From Rubrivivax sp. (lineage in GTDB: Bacteria; Pseudomonadota; Gammaproteobacteria; Burkholderiales; Burkholderiaceae_C), in the NCBI GenBank assembly GCA_004210455.1, contig SEFA01000015.1, forward strand, positions 1-64,000: a stretch of 64,000 bases of DNA, written 5' to 3'. Shown piece after piece: positions 51,031 through 59,861 of the stretch (positions within the stretch are counted from its first letter, which is position 1; each line of letters starts with the position of its first letter). The notes under the pieces are model-generated. The model was not told where the DNA came from, did not search any database, and worked only from the letters and a program-made list of their open reading frames with translations. The translations under genes were made by a program, and so were the position numbers.

Positions 51031-53262
51031 TCAGCGCACCGTCGCCGTCGTCGACGTCACCCGGTCGCTCACCACCTTCGGCGTGATGAAGATCAGCAGT
51101 TCCGTTTTAGCGGTGCTGCGTGACCTGTTCTTGAAGAGATTGCCCAGGAGCGGAATGTCGCCGAGGTACGGCACCTTGTTCTCGCTCTCGAGGTCTTCCT
51201 GCGTATAGATGCCGCCGATCACGACGGTGCCACCGTTCTCGACCAGGACCAGCGTCTGCACATGCTTGTTGTTGATCGCATAGCCCTGAGGGGTCAGCGT
51301 CCCGCGGCTGTCCTTGTTGACGTCCACTGTCAGGATCACGTTGCCTTCCGGCGTGATCTGCGGCGTGACTTCCAGTTTCAGCACGGCCTTCTTGAAACTG
51401 ATGGACGTGGCGCCGCTGGAGGTCGACTGCTGATACGGGATTTCTTCACCCTGCTCGATCAGCGCCTTGGTCTGGTCAGCCGTGACGACGCGCGGGCTGG
51501 ACACGATCTTGCCGCGTCCGTCCGCTTCCAGCGCGGAGATCTCGAGGTTCAGGAAGCGGTTGGCCGTGGCGCTGAACAGCGACAGCGCGAAGTTCGCCGC
51601 GGTCGCGCCGCCGAAGGCGTCGCCGGCGACATTGGCAGGCAGGTTCACGAACTGCGAGTCTGCGTAGTTGTAGGACGCCTGCTGGTTCGTGGCCGAGCCG
51701 ATGGCCGAGTAATTGCCGCCAACGGTCACGTAGTTGCTGCCGCCCACGCTGTAACCTGGGATGCCGCCCTGACGACCGCGCAGGTCGCTCGCCCCCAGTT
51801 TCACGCCCAGCGCGCGACCGAACTTGTCATCGGCCTCGACGATGCGCGCCTCGATCAGCACTTGGCGCACCGGCACGTCGATCTTCGCAATCAGCGCCTG
51901 GATCTCCTCCAGCTTCGACGGGATGTCGCTGACGAACAGCTGGTTCGTCCGCGTCTCCCAGATGACGCTGCCACGCGGCGACAGGATCCGTGACGTCTGA
52001 TTGCCGCCACCGCCCTGGTTGTTCTGACCCGTCAGTCCCTTGGCGACTTCCTCGGCCTTGGTGTAGTTCATCTGGAAGGACTGGGTGCGCAGCGGCTCCA
52101 GCTGCGCAACAGCTTGCTTGGCTTCCAGCTCCGCCTTTTCCTTGTTGGCCAGCTCTTCCTTCGGCGCGATCCACAGCACGTTGCCGGACTTGCGCATGCC
52201 CAGGCCCTTGGCTTGCAGGATGATGTCCAGCGCCTGATCCCACGGCACATCCTTCAAGCGCAGCGTCACGTTGCCGGTGACGGTGTCGCTCGTCACGACG
52301 TTGAAGTTGGTGAAGTCGGCGATGACCTGCAGCAGCGCACGCACATCGATGTTCTGGAAGTTCAGGCTCAGCTTGTCACCGGCATAACCAGGACCTTGCG
52401 TCAGCTTGTTCGGGTCGACCTTCTGCGGACGCACTTCCAGCACGAACTGGTTGTCGCTCTGGTAGGCGCTGTGCTCCCAGGCGCCCTTGGGCGTGACGAC
52501 CAGGCGCACGCGGTCACCCTGCTGGGTCGCCACGATCGACTGGACCGGTGTGCCGAAGTCCGTGACGTCCAGCTTGCGGCGGAGGCGTTCCGGCAAGGTG
52601 CTGCGCAGGAATTCGACGACCAGCGCCTGTCCTTGCTGCTGGATGTCGACGCCGACCTGGCTGCTCGGCAGGTTCACGACGACCCGACCCGCGCCGTCAT
52701 TGCCGCGGCGGAAGTCGATGTCCTGCAGGCCTTGGGCGGCAGCGTTCTGACTCGGTGCGAAGTGAAGGGGCTCCGACGCCGCTGACGACGGGGCCGCAGC
52801 GGCAGCCGCCGGACCCGACGCGCCATCCAGGAAGATCAGCAGCGAGTTGTCCTGCAACTGCGCGCGGAAAGTGCTGGCCTGGCGCAGGTTCAGCACCACG
52901 CGTGAACGATCACCCGCCTGGGCGACGTTCGCCGAGCGCATGTTGCCCGAATTGATCTCGACCGCGTTGCGGCCCAGGCCATTCGACACACCCGGCAGGT
53001 CCAGCGCAATGCGCGGCGGCACCTGCACGGCGAAGCCGCGTGGCACTTCGTTCAGCGGTTGCGCCAACTCGATCCGGACGATGTCCGAGCCCGATTGCTG
53101 CGTCGCGCTGATCGACTTGATCATGTTCTGCGCCCAGGCCTGGACGGGCAACAGCACCGCCATACCTACCGCGCAGGCCAGGGTTTGCCAGCGCATGGCA
53201 CGCCCTTGTCGTTCCCTCGTTCGGACGCTCATCGAAGCGTTCTCCACAACAGTGTTCTTCAT
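51031..53262 (-). CDS. pilQ: Type IV pilus secretin PilQ
   Basis: Outer-membrane channel through which the pilus leaves the cell. The 743-residue protein has an N-terminal signal peptide region, two AMIN peptidoglycan-binding domains (about 45-270), a secretin/TonB short N domain (LSLNFQNIDVRALLQVIADFTNFN), and the C-terminal secretin barrel (VVIGGIYTQ...PYLGDIPLLGNLFK). The ATG has AGGAG about eight bases upstream and overlaps the pilP stop (ATGA). The Ig-like gene follows. Confidence 0.96.
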   Translation of the reverse strand: MKNTVVENASMSVRTRERQGRAMRWQTLACAVGMAVLLPVQAWAQNMIKSISATQQSGSDIVRIELAQPLNEVPRGFAVQVPPRIALDLPGVSNGLGRNAVEINSGNMRSANVAQAGDRSRVVLNLRQASTFRAQLQDNSLLIFLDGASGPAAAAAAPSSAASEPLHFAPSQNAAAQGLQDIDFRRGNDGAGRVVVNLPSSQVGVDIQQQGQALVVEFLRSTLPERLRRKLDVTDFGTPVQSIVATQQGDRVRLVVTPKGAWEHSAYQSDNQFVLEVRPQKVDPNKLTQGPGYAGDKLSLNFQNIDVRALLQVIADFTNFNVVTSDTVTGNVTLRLKDVPWDQALDIILQAKGLGMRKSGNVLWIAPKEELANKEKAELEAKQAVAQLEPLRTQSFQMNYTKAEEVAKGLTGQNNQGGGGNQTSRILSPRGSVIWETRTNQLFVSDIPSKLEEIQALIAKIDVPVRQVLIEARIVEADDKFGRALGVKLGASDLRGRQGGIPGYSVGGSNYVTVGGNYSAIGSATNQQASYNYADSQFVNLPANVAGDAFGGATAANFALSLFSATANRFLNLEISALEADGRGKIVSSPRVVTADQTKALIEQGEEIPYQQSTSSGATSISFKKAVLKLEVTPQITPEGNVILTVDVNKDSRGTLTPQGYAINNKHVQTLVLVENGGTVVIGGIYTQEDLESENKVPYLGDIPLLGNLFKNRSRSTAKTELLIFITPKVVSDRVTSTTATVR

Positions 53263-53852
53263 CGTCCCTGCTCCTGAAGCTGGAGAGTACTGGTGCGTTC
53301 AATCCATTCGCCCGCAGCGTCCTGGACGACTTCTCGCAACGTGATTTCGGTTTCGCTGATCTTGGTGATACGGCCGAAGTTCTGGCCCAGGTAGTCACCG
53401 ACCCGCGCCTGATACAACAGGCTGTCCACCCGTAGCAGCGCATACGGACGGCCATCCCTCGAGACGCTGCCGACCATCGCCATCGTGTCCAGCGGGAAGG
53501 CTTCCAGCGGTTCCCGGCGGCGTTTCATCTCTGCAGCCAGCAGTGAACTGGGCTGTGCGGCCTCGCGACGCAATGCGACCGTCAGCTTTTGCGTGCTGAA
53601 CGGATCAACCACCGCCTGCGCCTCGTAAGGCTGGGGCTGGAAGGTCTTCGGTGGTGTCAGCGGCTTGACGGTCGGACGCGCCTGTGCGCGCTGTTCGTCC
53701 ATCCATTGCTGAAGCTCCTCCGTGCTGGAGGTGCAACCCGCCAGGAGTGCGCCGGTGACGGCAAGGCCGAGCAGGACGAACGCGCGAACCGGCGCTCGAT
53801 CCGACATCGCCGTCTCGGGCGACGCCCTGCGGAGGCGAACGATGCGCGTCAT
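53259..53852 (-). CDS. pilP: Pilus assembly lipoprotein PilP
   Basis: Inner-membrane lipoprotein that links the PilMNO complex to the secretin. The 197-residue protein has a lipobox LLAGC with Cys40 and the PilP domain (DPFSTQKLTV...LVRDGRPYALLRV...VGDYLGQNFGRI). The ATG at 53852 overlaps the pilO stop; a second Met at position 16 could be an alternative start giving a shorter signal. Overlaps pilQ by four bases. Confidence 0.94.
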   Translation of the reverse strand: MTRIVRLRRASPETAMSDRAPVRAFVLLGLAVTGALLAGCTSSTEELQQWMDEQRAQARPTVKPLTPPKTFQPQPYEAQAVVDPFSTQKLTVALRREAAQPSSLLAAEMKRRREPLEAFPLDTMAMVGSVSRDGRPYALLRVDSLLYQARVGDYLGQNFGRITKISETEITLREVVQDAAGEWIERTSTLQLQEQGR

Positions 53853-54556
53853 TTCTTCTTCTCCACGGCCGCCGCGGCCTTCTTCTGCTCCTCGACCTCG
53901 GTCGGATCGAGGTACCGATAGGTCCGCGCCGTGGCGTCCATCGCCAAGGTCGCGTTGGTGTCGGTGCGGGGCGGCGTCCCGGCGCCGGTCGGCACGCCGG
54001 GGACGTTGATGTTCAGGTCGTGCAGCGTGACGATCCGGGACAGATTCGACACGTCAGCCGTGAAGGCCCCGATGTCGTGATAGCGGCCCGTCACCCGGAT
54101 CGCGATCGGTTGTTCGGCGTAATAGTCGCGCATGACGATGCCGGACGGCCGGAACAGTTCGAACTGCAGCCCACGTCCCAAGCCCGCCTGGTTGATGTCC
54201 GACAGCAGCGCATCCATCTCGGCCTTGCCGGGAAGCTGCTTCTCGAGCTGCAGCACGTATTCCTCGACCTGGCTTTTCTGCTTGCGCAGCTCCGGCAGGT
54301 TCACGGCCTGCGTCAGCTTGTTGTTGAAGTCTTCCTTCAACGTCGGTTCCTTCTGGACTTCAGCATCGAGGGCCGATTGCTCATCCGAAAGCACGGCGAA
54401 CCAGCCCAGTCCCACCGTCAGCAGGGCTACCAGGATGAATGTCACATAGCGCGGCGCCGGCGGCCACTGGCCGGGCTCCTGCATGTTCAGATTCTGGAAC
54501 TGACCGGTGAAGTCCGCGAACCACGCGTTGAGGTCCAGGTTTTTTAGCGTTGCCAT
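53849..54556 (-). CDS. pilO: Pilus alignment protein PilO
   Basis: Inner-membrane bitopic protein that forms heterodimers with PilN. The 235-residue protein has one membrane segment (about 38-56), a coiled-coil segment (about 60-110) and the PilO ferredoxin-like domain (QPIAIRVTGRYHDIGAFTADVSNL). The tail is Lys/Ala-rich. It follows pilN after seven bases with GAGG before the ATG. Confidence 0.94.
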   Translation of the reverse strand: MATLKNLDLNAWFADFTGQFQNLNMQEPGQWPPAPRYVTFILVALLTVGLGWFAVLSDEQSALDAEVQKEPTLKEDFNNKLTQAVNLPELRKQKSQVEEYVLQLEKQLPGKAEMDALLSDINQAGLGRGLQFELFRPSGIVMRDYYAEQPIAIRVTGRYHDIGAFTADVSNLSRIVTLHDLNINVPGVPTGAGTPPRTDTNATLAMDATARTYRYLDPTEVEEQKKAAAAVEKKK

Positions 54557-54563
54557 GGGGTCC

Positions 54564-55184
54564 TCACACCTTCTTCGCCGGGGCGTTCGGCGTGGCGCCC
54601 GGGCCGCTCGCGGCTCCAGCCACCGGGTCCGGCGTCACGCTCTTGATGCCGACCTTGATGGAGAAGTCGAACAGCCGACGCGGATCGCGCGGGTTCACTG
54701 CGGCGGACTTGATCTCGACGAGATCAGGAGCCTCGACCCATTCGGCGCGACTCAGGTTGCGCAGCATCTCGGACACGCGCTCGTTGGAGGCCGCGACACC
54801 GGAGATCACCACGACCTTGCCGGTCTGACGCATCGACTGGAGGAACACGCCTTCCGGCGTGAACTTGGCCAGCTCGTTGAGCAGGTGCACCGGCGTGTTG
54901 CGGTCGCTCTGTAGGTTCTCGACCGCTCGTTGGCGGGCACGCAACGCGTCGATCTCCGCCCGCAGCGTCGCAATGTCCTTGATCTGGATGTCGAGCTTGG
55001 TGATCTCGGCTTTCAGGAAGTCATTGCGCGCGGCTTGCGCGGCGGTCAACTGCTGCAGCAGCAGATAGATGAAGGCCGCGATCAGCAGGCCGACGACGAA
55101 GGACATTCCCAGCCCGACGAAGAACGCGGCCTTGCGGCGCTTGCGTTTCTCCTCGCGGTGCGGGAGCAGGTTGATCAGAATCAC
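54564..55184 (-). CDS. pilN: Pilus alignment protein PilN
   Basis: Inner-membrane bitopic protein that binds PilM through its short cytoplasmic N terminus (the ILINLLPHREE motif). The GTG at 55184 gives 206 residues starting exactly with that motif, with GGAGG eight bases upstream, and overlaps the pilM stop as GTGA. One membrane segment at about 20-42, then a coiled coil and a Fimbrial assembly (PilN) domain. Confidence 0.94.
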   Translation of the reverse strand: MILINLLPHREEKRKRRKAAFFVGLGMSFVVGLLIAAFIYLLLQQLTAAQAARNDFLKAEITKLDIQIKDIATLRAEIDALRARQRAVENLQSDRNTPVHLLNELAKFTPEGVFLQSMRQTGKVVVISGVAASNERVSEMLRNLSRAEWVEAPDLVEIKSAAVNPRDPRRLFDFSIKVGIKSVTPDPVAGAASGPGATPNAPAKKV

Positions 55185-56260
55185 TGAAAGAACCTCCGCA
55201 TGGCGAGGCCGCACGCTGTGAGATACGCCGGCGCTTCACGGCGCAGCTTGGATTCGCGCACGGCAGAACCGAGCACCATGTTCTCGAACGGGTTGACCAC
55301 CATGCAGGCGAAACCGGTCAACTCCGTCACCCGCTCCTTGAGACCGGGCAGGGTGGCCGTGCCGCCGGCCAGCATCACGTAGTGAACCTTGTGATGCGGC
55401 GTGCTGGTGAAGAAGTACTGCAGCGCACGGCCGATCTCCTGGGACAAAGAGTCGACGAAGGGATTCAGCACCTGGCTGTCGTAATCGTCCGGCAGTTCGC
55501 CGCTGAGCTTTTTCAACTCCGCTTCCTCGAACGAGAAACCGTACTGTCGCGAAATCAGCTGGGTCAACTGCGAACCACCGAAGGCCTGATCGCGGTCGTA
55601 GAGCATCTCGTCGTCACGCAGGACTTTCAGCGACGTGGTGTCGGCACCGATCTCGAACAGCGCGACCAGCGCATCCTTGCCTTCGTTCGGCAGCGTCTCG
55701 ACCAGGCGGCCAACCGCCATCCGGGAGGCGTGGGACTCGATGTCCAGCACCACCGGCCTCAGGCCGGCAGCCTCTGCCAACGCCTGGCGATCCTGCACGC
55801 GATCCTTGCGGGAAGCGGCGATCAGCACCTCGACGTCGCCGACCGACGTCGGGCTCGGACCGATCACGCAGAAGTCCAGCGACACCTCGTCCAGCGAGAA
55901 CGGGATGTATTGGTTGGCCTCCGCCTCGACCTGCAGCTCGAGCTCCTCCTCGCGGAGGCCCGCCGGCAGCATGATCTTCTTCGTGATCACGGAACTCTGA
56001 GGCATCGCGAGCGACGCCTGACGGGTCCGGCTGCCACTGCGCGTGACCACCCGGCGGACTGCGTCCGCGACCTCGTCGAATTTCTCGATCTGGCCGTCGG
56101 TAATCCAGCCTTTTTCGAATGGTTCGGTGGCGAAACGTTCAAGCACGTATTCGCCATTCGAGTTTTGACTCAATTCCACAAGCTTGACGCTGGACGACGA
56201 GATGTCCAGGCCAATCATGGGTGGATGCGCACGTCCGCGCAGTAGGTCCAACAGCCCCAT
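55181..56260 (-). CDS. pilM: Pilus assembly actin-like protein PilM
   Basis: Cytoplasmic actin-fold ATP-binding protein that docks on PilN. The 359-residue protein has the phosphate-binding IGLDISSSSVKLVEL and FEIGADTTSLKVL motifs and the late GGTATLPGL block. I chose the ATG at 56260, with GGGGGA eight bases upstream; an in-frame start nine codons earlier is less likely. It is the first gene of the operon pilMNOPQ. Confidence 0.95.
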   Translation of the reverse strand: MGLLDLLRGRAHPPMIGLDISSSSVKLVELSQNSNGEYVLERFATEPFEKGWITDGQIEKFDEVADAVRRVVTRSGSRTRQASLAMPQSSVITKKIMLPAGLREEELELQVEAEANQYIPFSLDEVSLDFCVIGPSPTSVGDVEVLIAASRKDRVQDRQALAEAAGLRPVVLDIESHASRMAVGRLVETLPNEGKDALVALFEIGADTTSLKVLRDDEMLYDRDQAFGGSQLTQLISRQYGFSFEEAELKKLSGELPDDYDSQVLNPFVDSLSQEIGRALQYFFTSTPHHKVHYVMLAGGTATLPGLKERVTELTGFACMVVNPFENMVLGSAVRESKLRREAPAYLTACGLAMRRFFQ

Positions 56261-56298
56261 GATGCGTTCCCCCAACGCGCCGCTCATGCGCCGGTTTG

Positions 56299-56327
56299 TT
56301 AATAAGTTACTTGAATGCTATCAGCAA
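56299..56327 (-). promoter_or_regulatory. Sigma-70 promoter for the pilMNOPQ operon
   Basis: Minus strand TTGCTG (56327-56322), a 17-base spacer, and TATTAA (56304-56299). It is about 40 bases before the pilM ATG. Confidence 0.6.
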
Positions 56328-56618
56328 AGCCTTTGTCGCCCCAAGGCAAAGCGGTCACAGCAAGTAACGCAGCGTTGCGTAACATACACGCCACCGACGA
56401 GTGGTAAAGCGCCGAAAAATGGCCCATTTACTCCCCGTTTCGAGCGGTTTTGCACAGATTCCCACTTTGCCGAATCCCCCGCCGGAACACCTTCAAGAGG
56501 GGTGGTCCGGGTGTGGAAGAAAAGGCAGCCGCGCAGTGTCCGCGAAAGTTCCCTCAGCACTTGTAACAGTCAAGCGGGCACGGATCGGACCGGCGAGGCC
56601 CCACAGGGGGGCCGTTCC

Positions 56619-56624
56619 TATAAT
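56619..56624 (+). promoter_or_regulatory. Perfect -10 element before mrcA
   Basis: TATAAT 80 bases before the mrcA ATG. As with ispB, no clear -35 hexamer is present; the area upstream is GC-rich (AGGCCCCACAGGGGGGCC). Confidence 0.45.
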
Positions 56625-56704
56625 CGTCGCTCGCGGCCCGCATCGTCACCCGTAGAGGCCCTGATAGGGCGCGGCCAGGCACGCAAGAATGCACACTCCG
56701 GCCC

Positions 56705-59149
56705 ATGCCCTCGAAGAATTCTCCTGACAACGAACCTTCCTTCGACGCCCCGTCCGATCCGGGCAAGGGCAGCGCTTCCAGGAAAGACAAGAGCGACACC
56801 CCCCGCAAGAAGAAGCCCAAGACCGACGGCAAGCCGCGCCGGCCCTGGTTCGTGCGACTCATCGGCTGGTGCTTCGGGCTGGCGCTGGCTGGCATCGGCG
56901 CCGTCGTGCTGCTGGTCGGCATGGCGTTGGCGATCGCCTACCCTCAACTGCCCGACATCAGCGGCCTGACCGACTATCGGCCCAAGCTGCCGCTGCGCGT
57001 CATGTCCAGCGAGGGGCAGTTGCTGGCCGAGTACGGCGAAGAGCGGCGCAGCTATTCCGACATCCGCGAGATCCCCAAGCTGATGCAGGACGCGATCCTG
57101 GCCATCGAGGACGCGCGCTTCTACCAGCACGGCGGCGTGGACTACCTGGGCGTGATCCGGGCAGGTCTGGCCAATGTCAGCGAGTCCAAGAGCCAGGGCG
57201 CCTCGACCATCACGATGCAGGTGGCGAGGAACTTCTATCTCTCCACCGAGAAGACGTTCACCCGCAAGATCTACGAGATCCTGCTGGCGCTGAAGATCGA
57301 GAGCGCGCTGCCCAAGGAGAAGATCCTCGAGATCTACATGAACCAGATCTTCCTGGGGCACCGTGCCTACGGCTTCGCGGCCGCCAGCGAGGTCTACTTC
57401 GGCAAGCCGCTGAAGGACCTGTCGGTCGCGGAAGCAGCCATGCTCGCCGGGTTGCCGAAAGCACCATCTGCTTACAACCCCATCAACAATCCGCGTCGCG
57501 CAGTGTTGCGTCAGCAATACATCATCGACCGGATGCTGGAAATGGGCTTCATCACACCCGAGCAGCATGCCCAGGCCAAGGCCGAGAAACTGCGCATCCG
57601 GCCACCCCAGGAAGCCGCCAGCCATGCGGAATATGTCGCGGAGCTGGCCCGGCAGCTCATCTTCAGCCAGTACGGGGACGAGGCCTACACGCGCGGCTTG
57701 AATGTCTATCTGACGCTGCACGCCGACGAGCAGGAGCGCGCCTACCGCGCGCTGCGGCGCGGCATCATGGATTACGAACGCCGCCAGGTGTACCGGGGCC
57801 CCGAGGCCTATGTGGATCTGCCAGCCGACCCGAAGGAACTCGACACCCGCGTCGCCGAGGCGCTGTCCGACCACCCGGCCAACGACGAACTGCTGGCCGC
57901 CGTCGTACTCGAGTCCAGCCCGAAGCAGGTCGTGGCGGCCTTGCAGAGCGGCGAATCGGTGACCATCACCGGCGAGGGACTCAAGCCGGCGACCTCCGGG
58001 CTGTCCGAAAAGGGCAACCCGAAAACGCGCATCCGACGCGGCGCGGTGATCCGCGTGATCAAGCTGACCCGGAACAACAAGGACGACTGGACGATCACCC
58101 AGCTTCCCGAGGTCGAAGGCGCGATGGTGGCGCTCAGCCCGAAGGACGGCAGCGTGCGCGCGCTGGTGGGCGGCTTCGATTACAACAAGAACAAGTTCAA
58201 CCACGTCACCCAGGCTTGGCGGCAGCCCGGCTCCAGCTTCAAGCCGTTCATCTACTCGGCGGCCCTGGAGAAGGGATTCAACGGCGCCACCATCGTCAAT
58301 GACGGGCCGCTCTTCTTCGACGCGACGACCACCGGCAGCCAGCCGTGGGAACCCAAGAACTATGACGGCCAGTTCGACGGCCCGATGCCGCTGCGACGCG
58401 CGCTCGCCAAGTCGAAGAACATGGTGTCGATCCGGGTACTGCAGTCGGTCGGCGTGAAATACGCGCAGGATTGGATCACCCGCTTCGGTTTTGACGCCGA
58501 CAAGCATCCGGCCTACCTGACCATGGCGCTGGGCGCGGGCTCGGTGACACCGATGCAGATGGCGCAGGCGTACTCCGTCTTCGCGAACGGCGGCTACCGG
58601 ATCGCGCCGCAACTGGTTCAGCGCATCACGGACCATGCGGGTCGCGTGCTGTACCAGCAGCAGCCCAAGCAGTTCGAAGACTCGCAGAGGGCCATCGAAC
58701 CGCGCAACGCGTATCTGATGGACAGTCTGCTGCAGGAGGTGGCGCGCAGCGGCACGGCTGCCAGGACGCAGGCCACGCTCAAACGTCCGGACATCTACGG
58801 CAAGACCGGCACGACCAACGACTCGATGGATGCCTGGTTCGCAGGCTTCCAGCCGGAGCTGGTGTCGGTGGTGTGGATCGGCTACGACCAGCCGCGCAAG
58901 CTGGGCGACCGCGAGACCGGCGGTGGACTGGCCCTGCCCGTCTGGATCGAGTTCATGCAGTACGCGCTCCGGAACACACCGGTGCAGGAGATCCAGCCTC
59001 CCGAAGGCGTCATCAACTTCAACGGCGAGTGGTACTACGACGAATTCGCCGGCAACAATGGCGTGAAGGCGCTCGGCACTGAGGAGCAGGTGCCGGCCTC
59101 GGGTTCCGACGAGGAGAAGAAGAGCATCCTGGATCTCTTCAAGCGTTGA
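56705..59149 (+). CDS. mrcA: Penicillin-binding protein 1A (bifunctional)
   Basis: Inner-membrane enzyme that polymerises glycan strands and cross-links peptides. The 814-residue protein has a charged cytoplasmic lead (Lys/Asp-rich, 1-48), one membrane segment (about 52-78), a transglycosylase domain with catalytic Glu in AIEDARFYQHGG, an OB-like insert, and a transpeptidase domain with SSFKPF (active-site Ser), SKN and KTGT motifs. Followed by a strong terminator. mrcA upstream of and divergent from pilMNOPQ is the usual proteobacterial order. Confidence 0.96.
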   Translation: MPSKNSPDNEPSFDAPSDPGKGSASRKDKSDTPRKKKPKTDGKPRRPWFVRLIGWCFGLALAGIGAVVLLVGMALAIAYPQLPDISGLTDYRPKLPLRVMSSEGQLLAEYGEERRSYSDIREIPKLMQDAILAIEDARFYQHGGVDYLGVIRAGLANVSESKSQGASTITMQVARNFYLSTEKTFTRKIYEILLALKIESALPKEKILEIYMNQIFLGHRAYGFAAASEVYFGKPLKDLSVAEAAMLAGLPKAPSAYNPINNPRRAVLRQQYIIDRMLEMGFITPEQHAQAKAEKLRIRPPQEAASHAEYVAELARQLIFSQYGDEAYTRGLNVYLTLHADEQERAYRALRRGIMDYERRQVYRGPEAYVDLPADPKELDTRVAEALSDHPANDELLAAVVLESSPKQVVAALQSGESVTITGEGLKPATSGLSEKGNPKTRIRRGAVIRVIKLTRNNKDDWTITQLPEVEGAMVALSPKDGSVRALVGGFDYNKNKFNHVTQAWRQPGSSFKPFIYSAALEKGFNGATIVNDGPLFFDATTTGSQPWEPKNYDGQFDGPMPLRRALAKSKNMVSIRVLQSVGVKYAQDWITRFGFDADKHPAYLTMALGAGSVTPMQMAQAYSVFANGGYRIAPQLVQRITDHAGRVLYQQQPKQFEDSQRAIEPRNAYLMDSLLQEVARSGTAARTQATLKRPDIYGKTGTTNDSMDAWFAGFQPELVSVVWIGYDQPRKLGDRETGGGLALPVWIEFMQYALRNTPVQEIQPPEGVINFNGEWYYDEFAGNNGVKALGTEEQVPASGSDEEKKSILDLFKR

Positions 59150-59167
59150 ACGACACCCCCAACGCGA

Positions 59168-59191
59168 AGGCGCCCCGCGGGGCGCCTTTTT
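59168..59191 (+). terminator. Terminator after mrcA
   Basis: An 8-9 bp GC stem (GGCGCCCC at 59169-59176 with GGGGCGCC at 59179-59186) with a two-base tip as written (in practice four), followed by TTTTT. Confidence 0.85.
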
Positions 59192-59206
59192 CATGAGGCC
59201 TCAACT

Positions 59207-59554
59207 TCAGAGCTGGGTGAAGCTCAACGACTGTCCGGCGTGGTGAGACGCCTCCTCGGACAGTCGATCGAAGAAGGGGATGCCGTCCTTGGTGTCGATC
59301 CACTGGCCGTCGACGAACTTGAAGTGATACCCGCCGCGGCGCGATGCGAGCCACAGCTCATGCAGCGGCGGCTGCGTGTTCACAACGATCTTGCTGCGAT
59401 CCTGGAACTCCAGCTCCAGCAAGCCGCCGGTGCGATGCTGGTCGATGTCGACCACGTCATCATCGAGCCAGGTGTCGATGTCGGATTCAATGCTGGCCAG
59501 CACGGCGTCGGTGCGGGCGTCGTAATCGGCATCGGTCAGTGGCGTGGGCGTCAT
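59207..59554 (-). CDS. cyaY: Frataxin-like iron-binding protein CyaY
   Basis: Binds iron and regulates Fe-S cluster assembly by contacting IscS. The 115-residue protein has an acidic first helix (DADYDARTDAVLASIESDIDTWLDDD) and the beta-sheet blocks LLELEFQDRSKIVVNTQPPLHELWLA and GGYHFKFVDGQWIDTKDG. The ATG at 59554 gives the normal length; upstream codons overlap the divergent lipoprotein gene region. Confidence 0.95.
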   Translation of the reverse strand: MTPTPLTDADYDARTDAVLASIESDIDTWLDDDVVDIDQHRTGGLLELEFQDRSKIVVNTQPPLHELWLASRRGGYHFKFVDGQWIDTKDGIPFFDRLSEEASHHAGQSLSFTQL

Positions 59555-59597
59555 GGGCAGTCGGGAGCGGGCTCGCGAGGGACTAGACTGCGAGCCC

Positions 59598-59816
59598 ATG
59601 AAGAACGTGAAGACGCGAAGTGTAGGCCTTGCCTCCACGCCGGCCCGCCGCCGCGCCGCCAAGGCCATGACAACCCTGATGTTGTGCGCGGCCGCGCTCG
59701 CGCTCAGCGCCTGCGGCCAGAAGCGACCGCTGCAATTGCCTCAGGCAAAGCATCCGGCACCTGCTTCGGCGACGACTGTATCCCCGCCAGCCTCGGCAGC
59801 CAGCGCCGCGGACTGA
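59598..59816 (+). CDS. lptM: Small lipoprotein, LptM (YifL)-like
   Basis: A 72-residue protein. The lipobox LSAC (Cys at about 39) is followed by GQKRPLQLPQ, close to the CGxKGPLxLP start of LptM, a lipoprotein that helps LptD fold in the outer membrane. The first 23 residues are basic, and a start at the ATG at 59667 would give a conventional 49-residue lipoprotein. It is divergent from cyaY, as usual. lysA, which normally follows, is absent: the next genes are a convergent ABC transporter. Confidence 0.75.
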   Translation: MKNVKTRSVGLASTPARRRAAKAMTTLMLCAAALALSACGQKRPLQLPQAKHPAPASATTVSPPASAASAAD

Positions 59817-59861
59817 CGCCAGGAGATCCGCGAGCCCCGCGAGGTCCGCTGGAAAGGGATC

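Larger units (their letters stand above)
56261..56704. other. Regulatory region between pilM and mrcA, no gene
   Basis: This 444-base divergent region is A/T-rich near pilM and contains the pilM promoter (56299-56327) and a perfect mrcA -10 (56619-56624). A GTAAC-flanked segment with ACGCA/TGCGT arms lies at about 56360-56382. Short open frames here look random. Confidence 0.75.
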
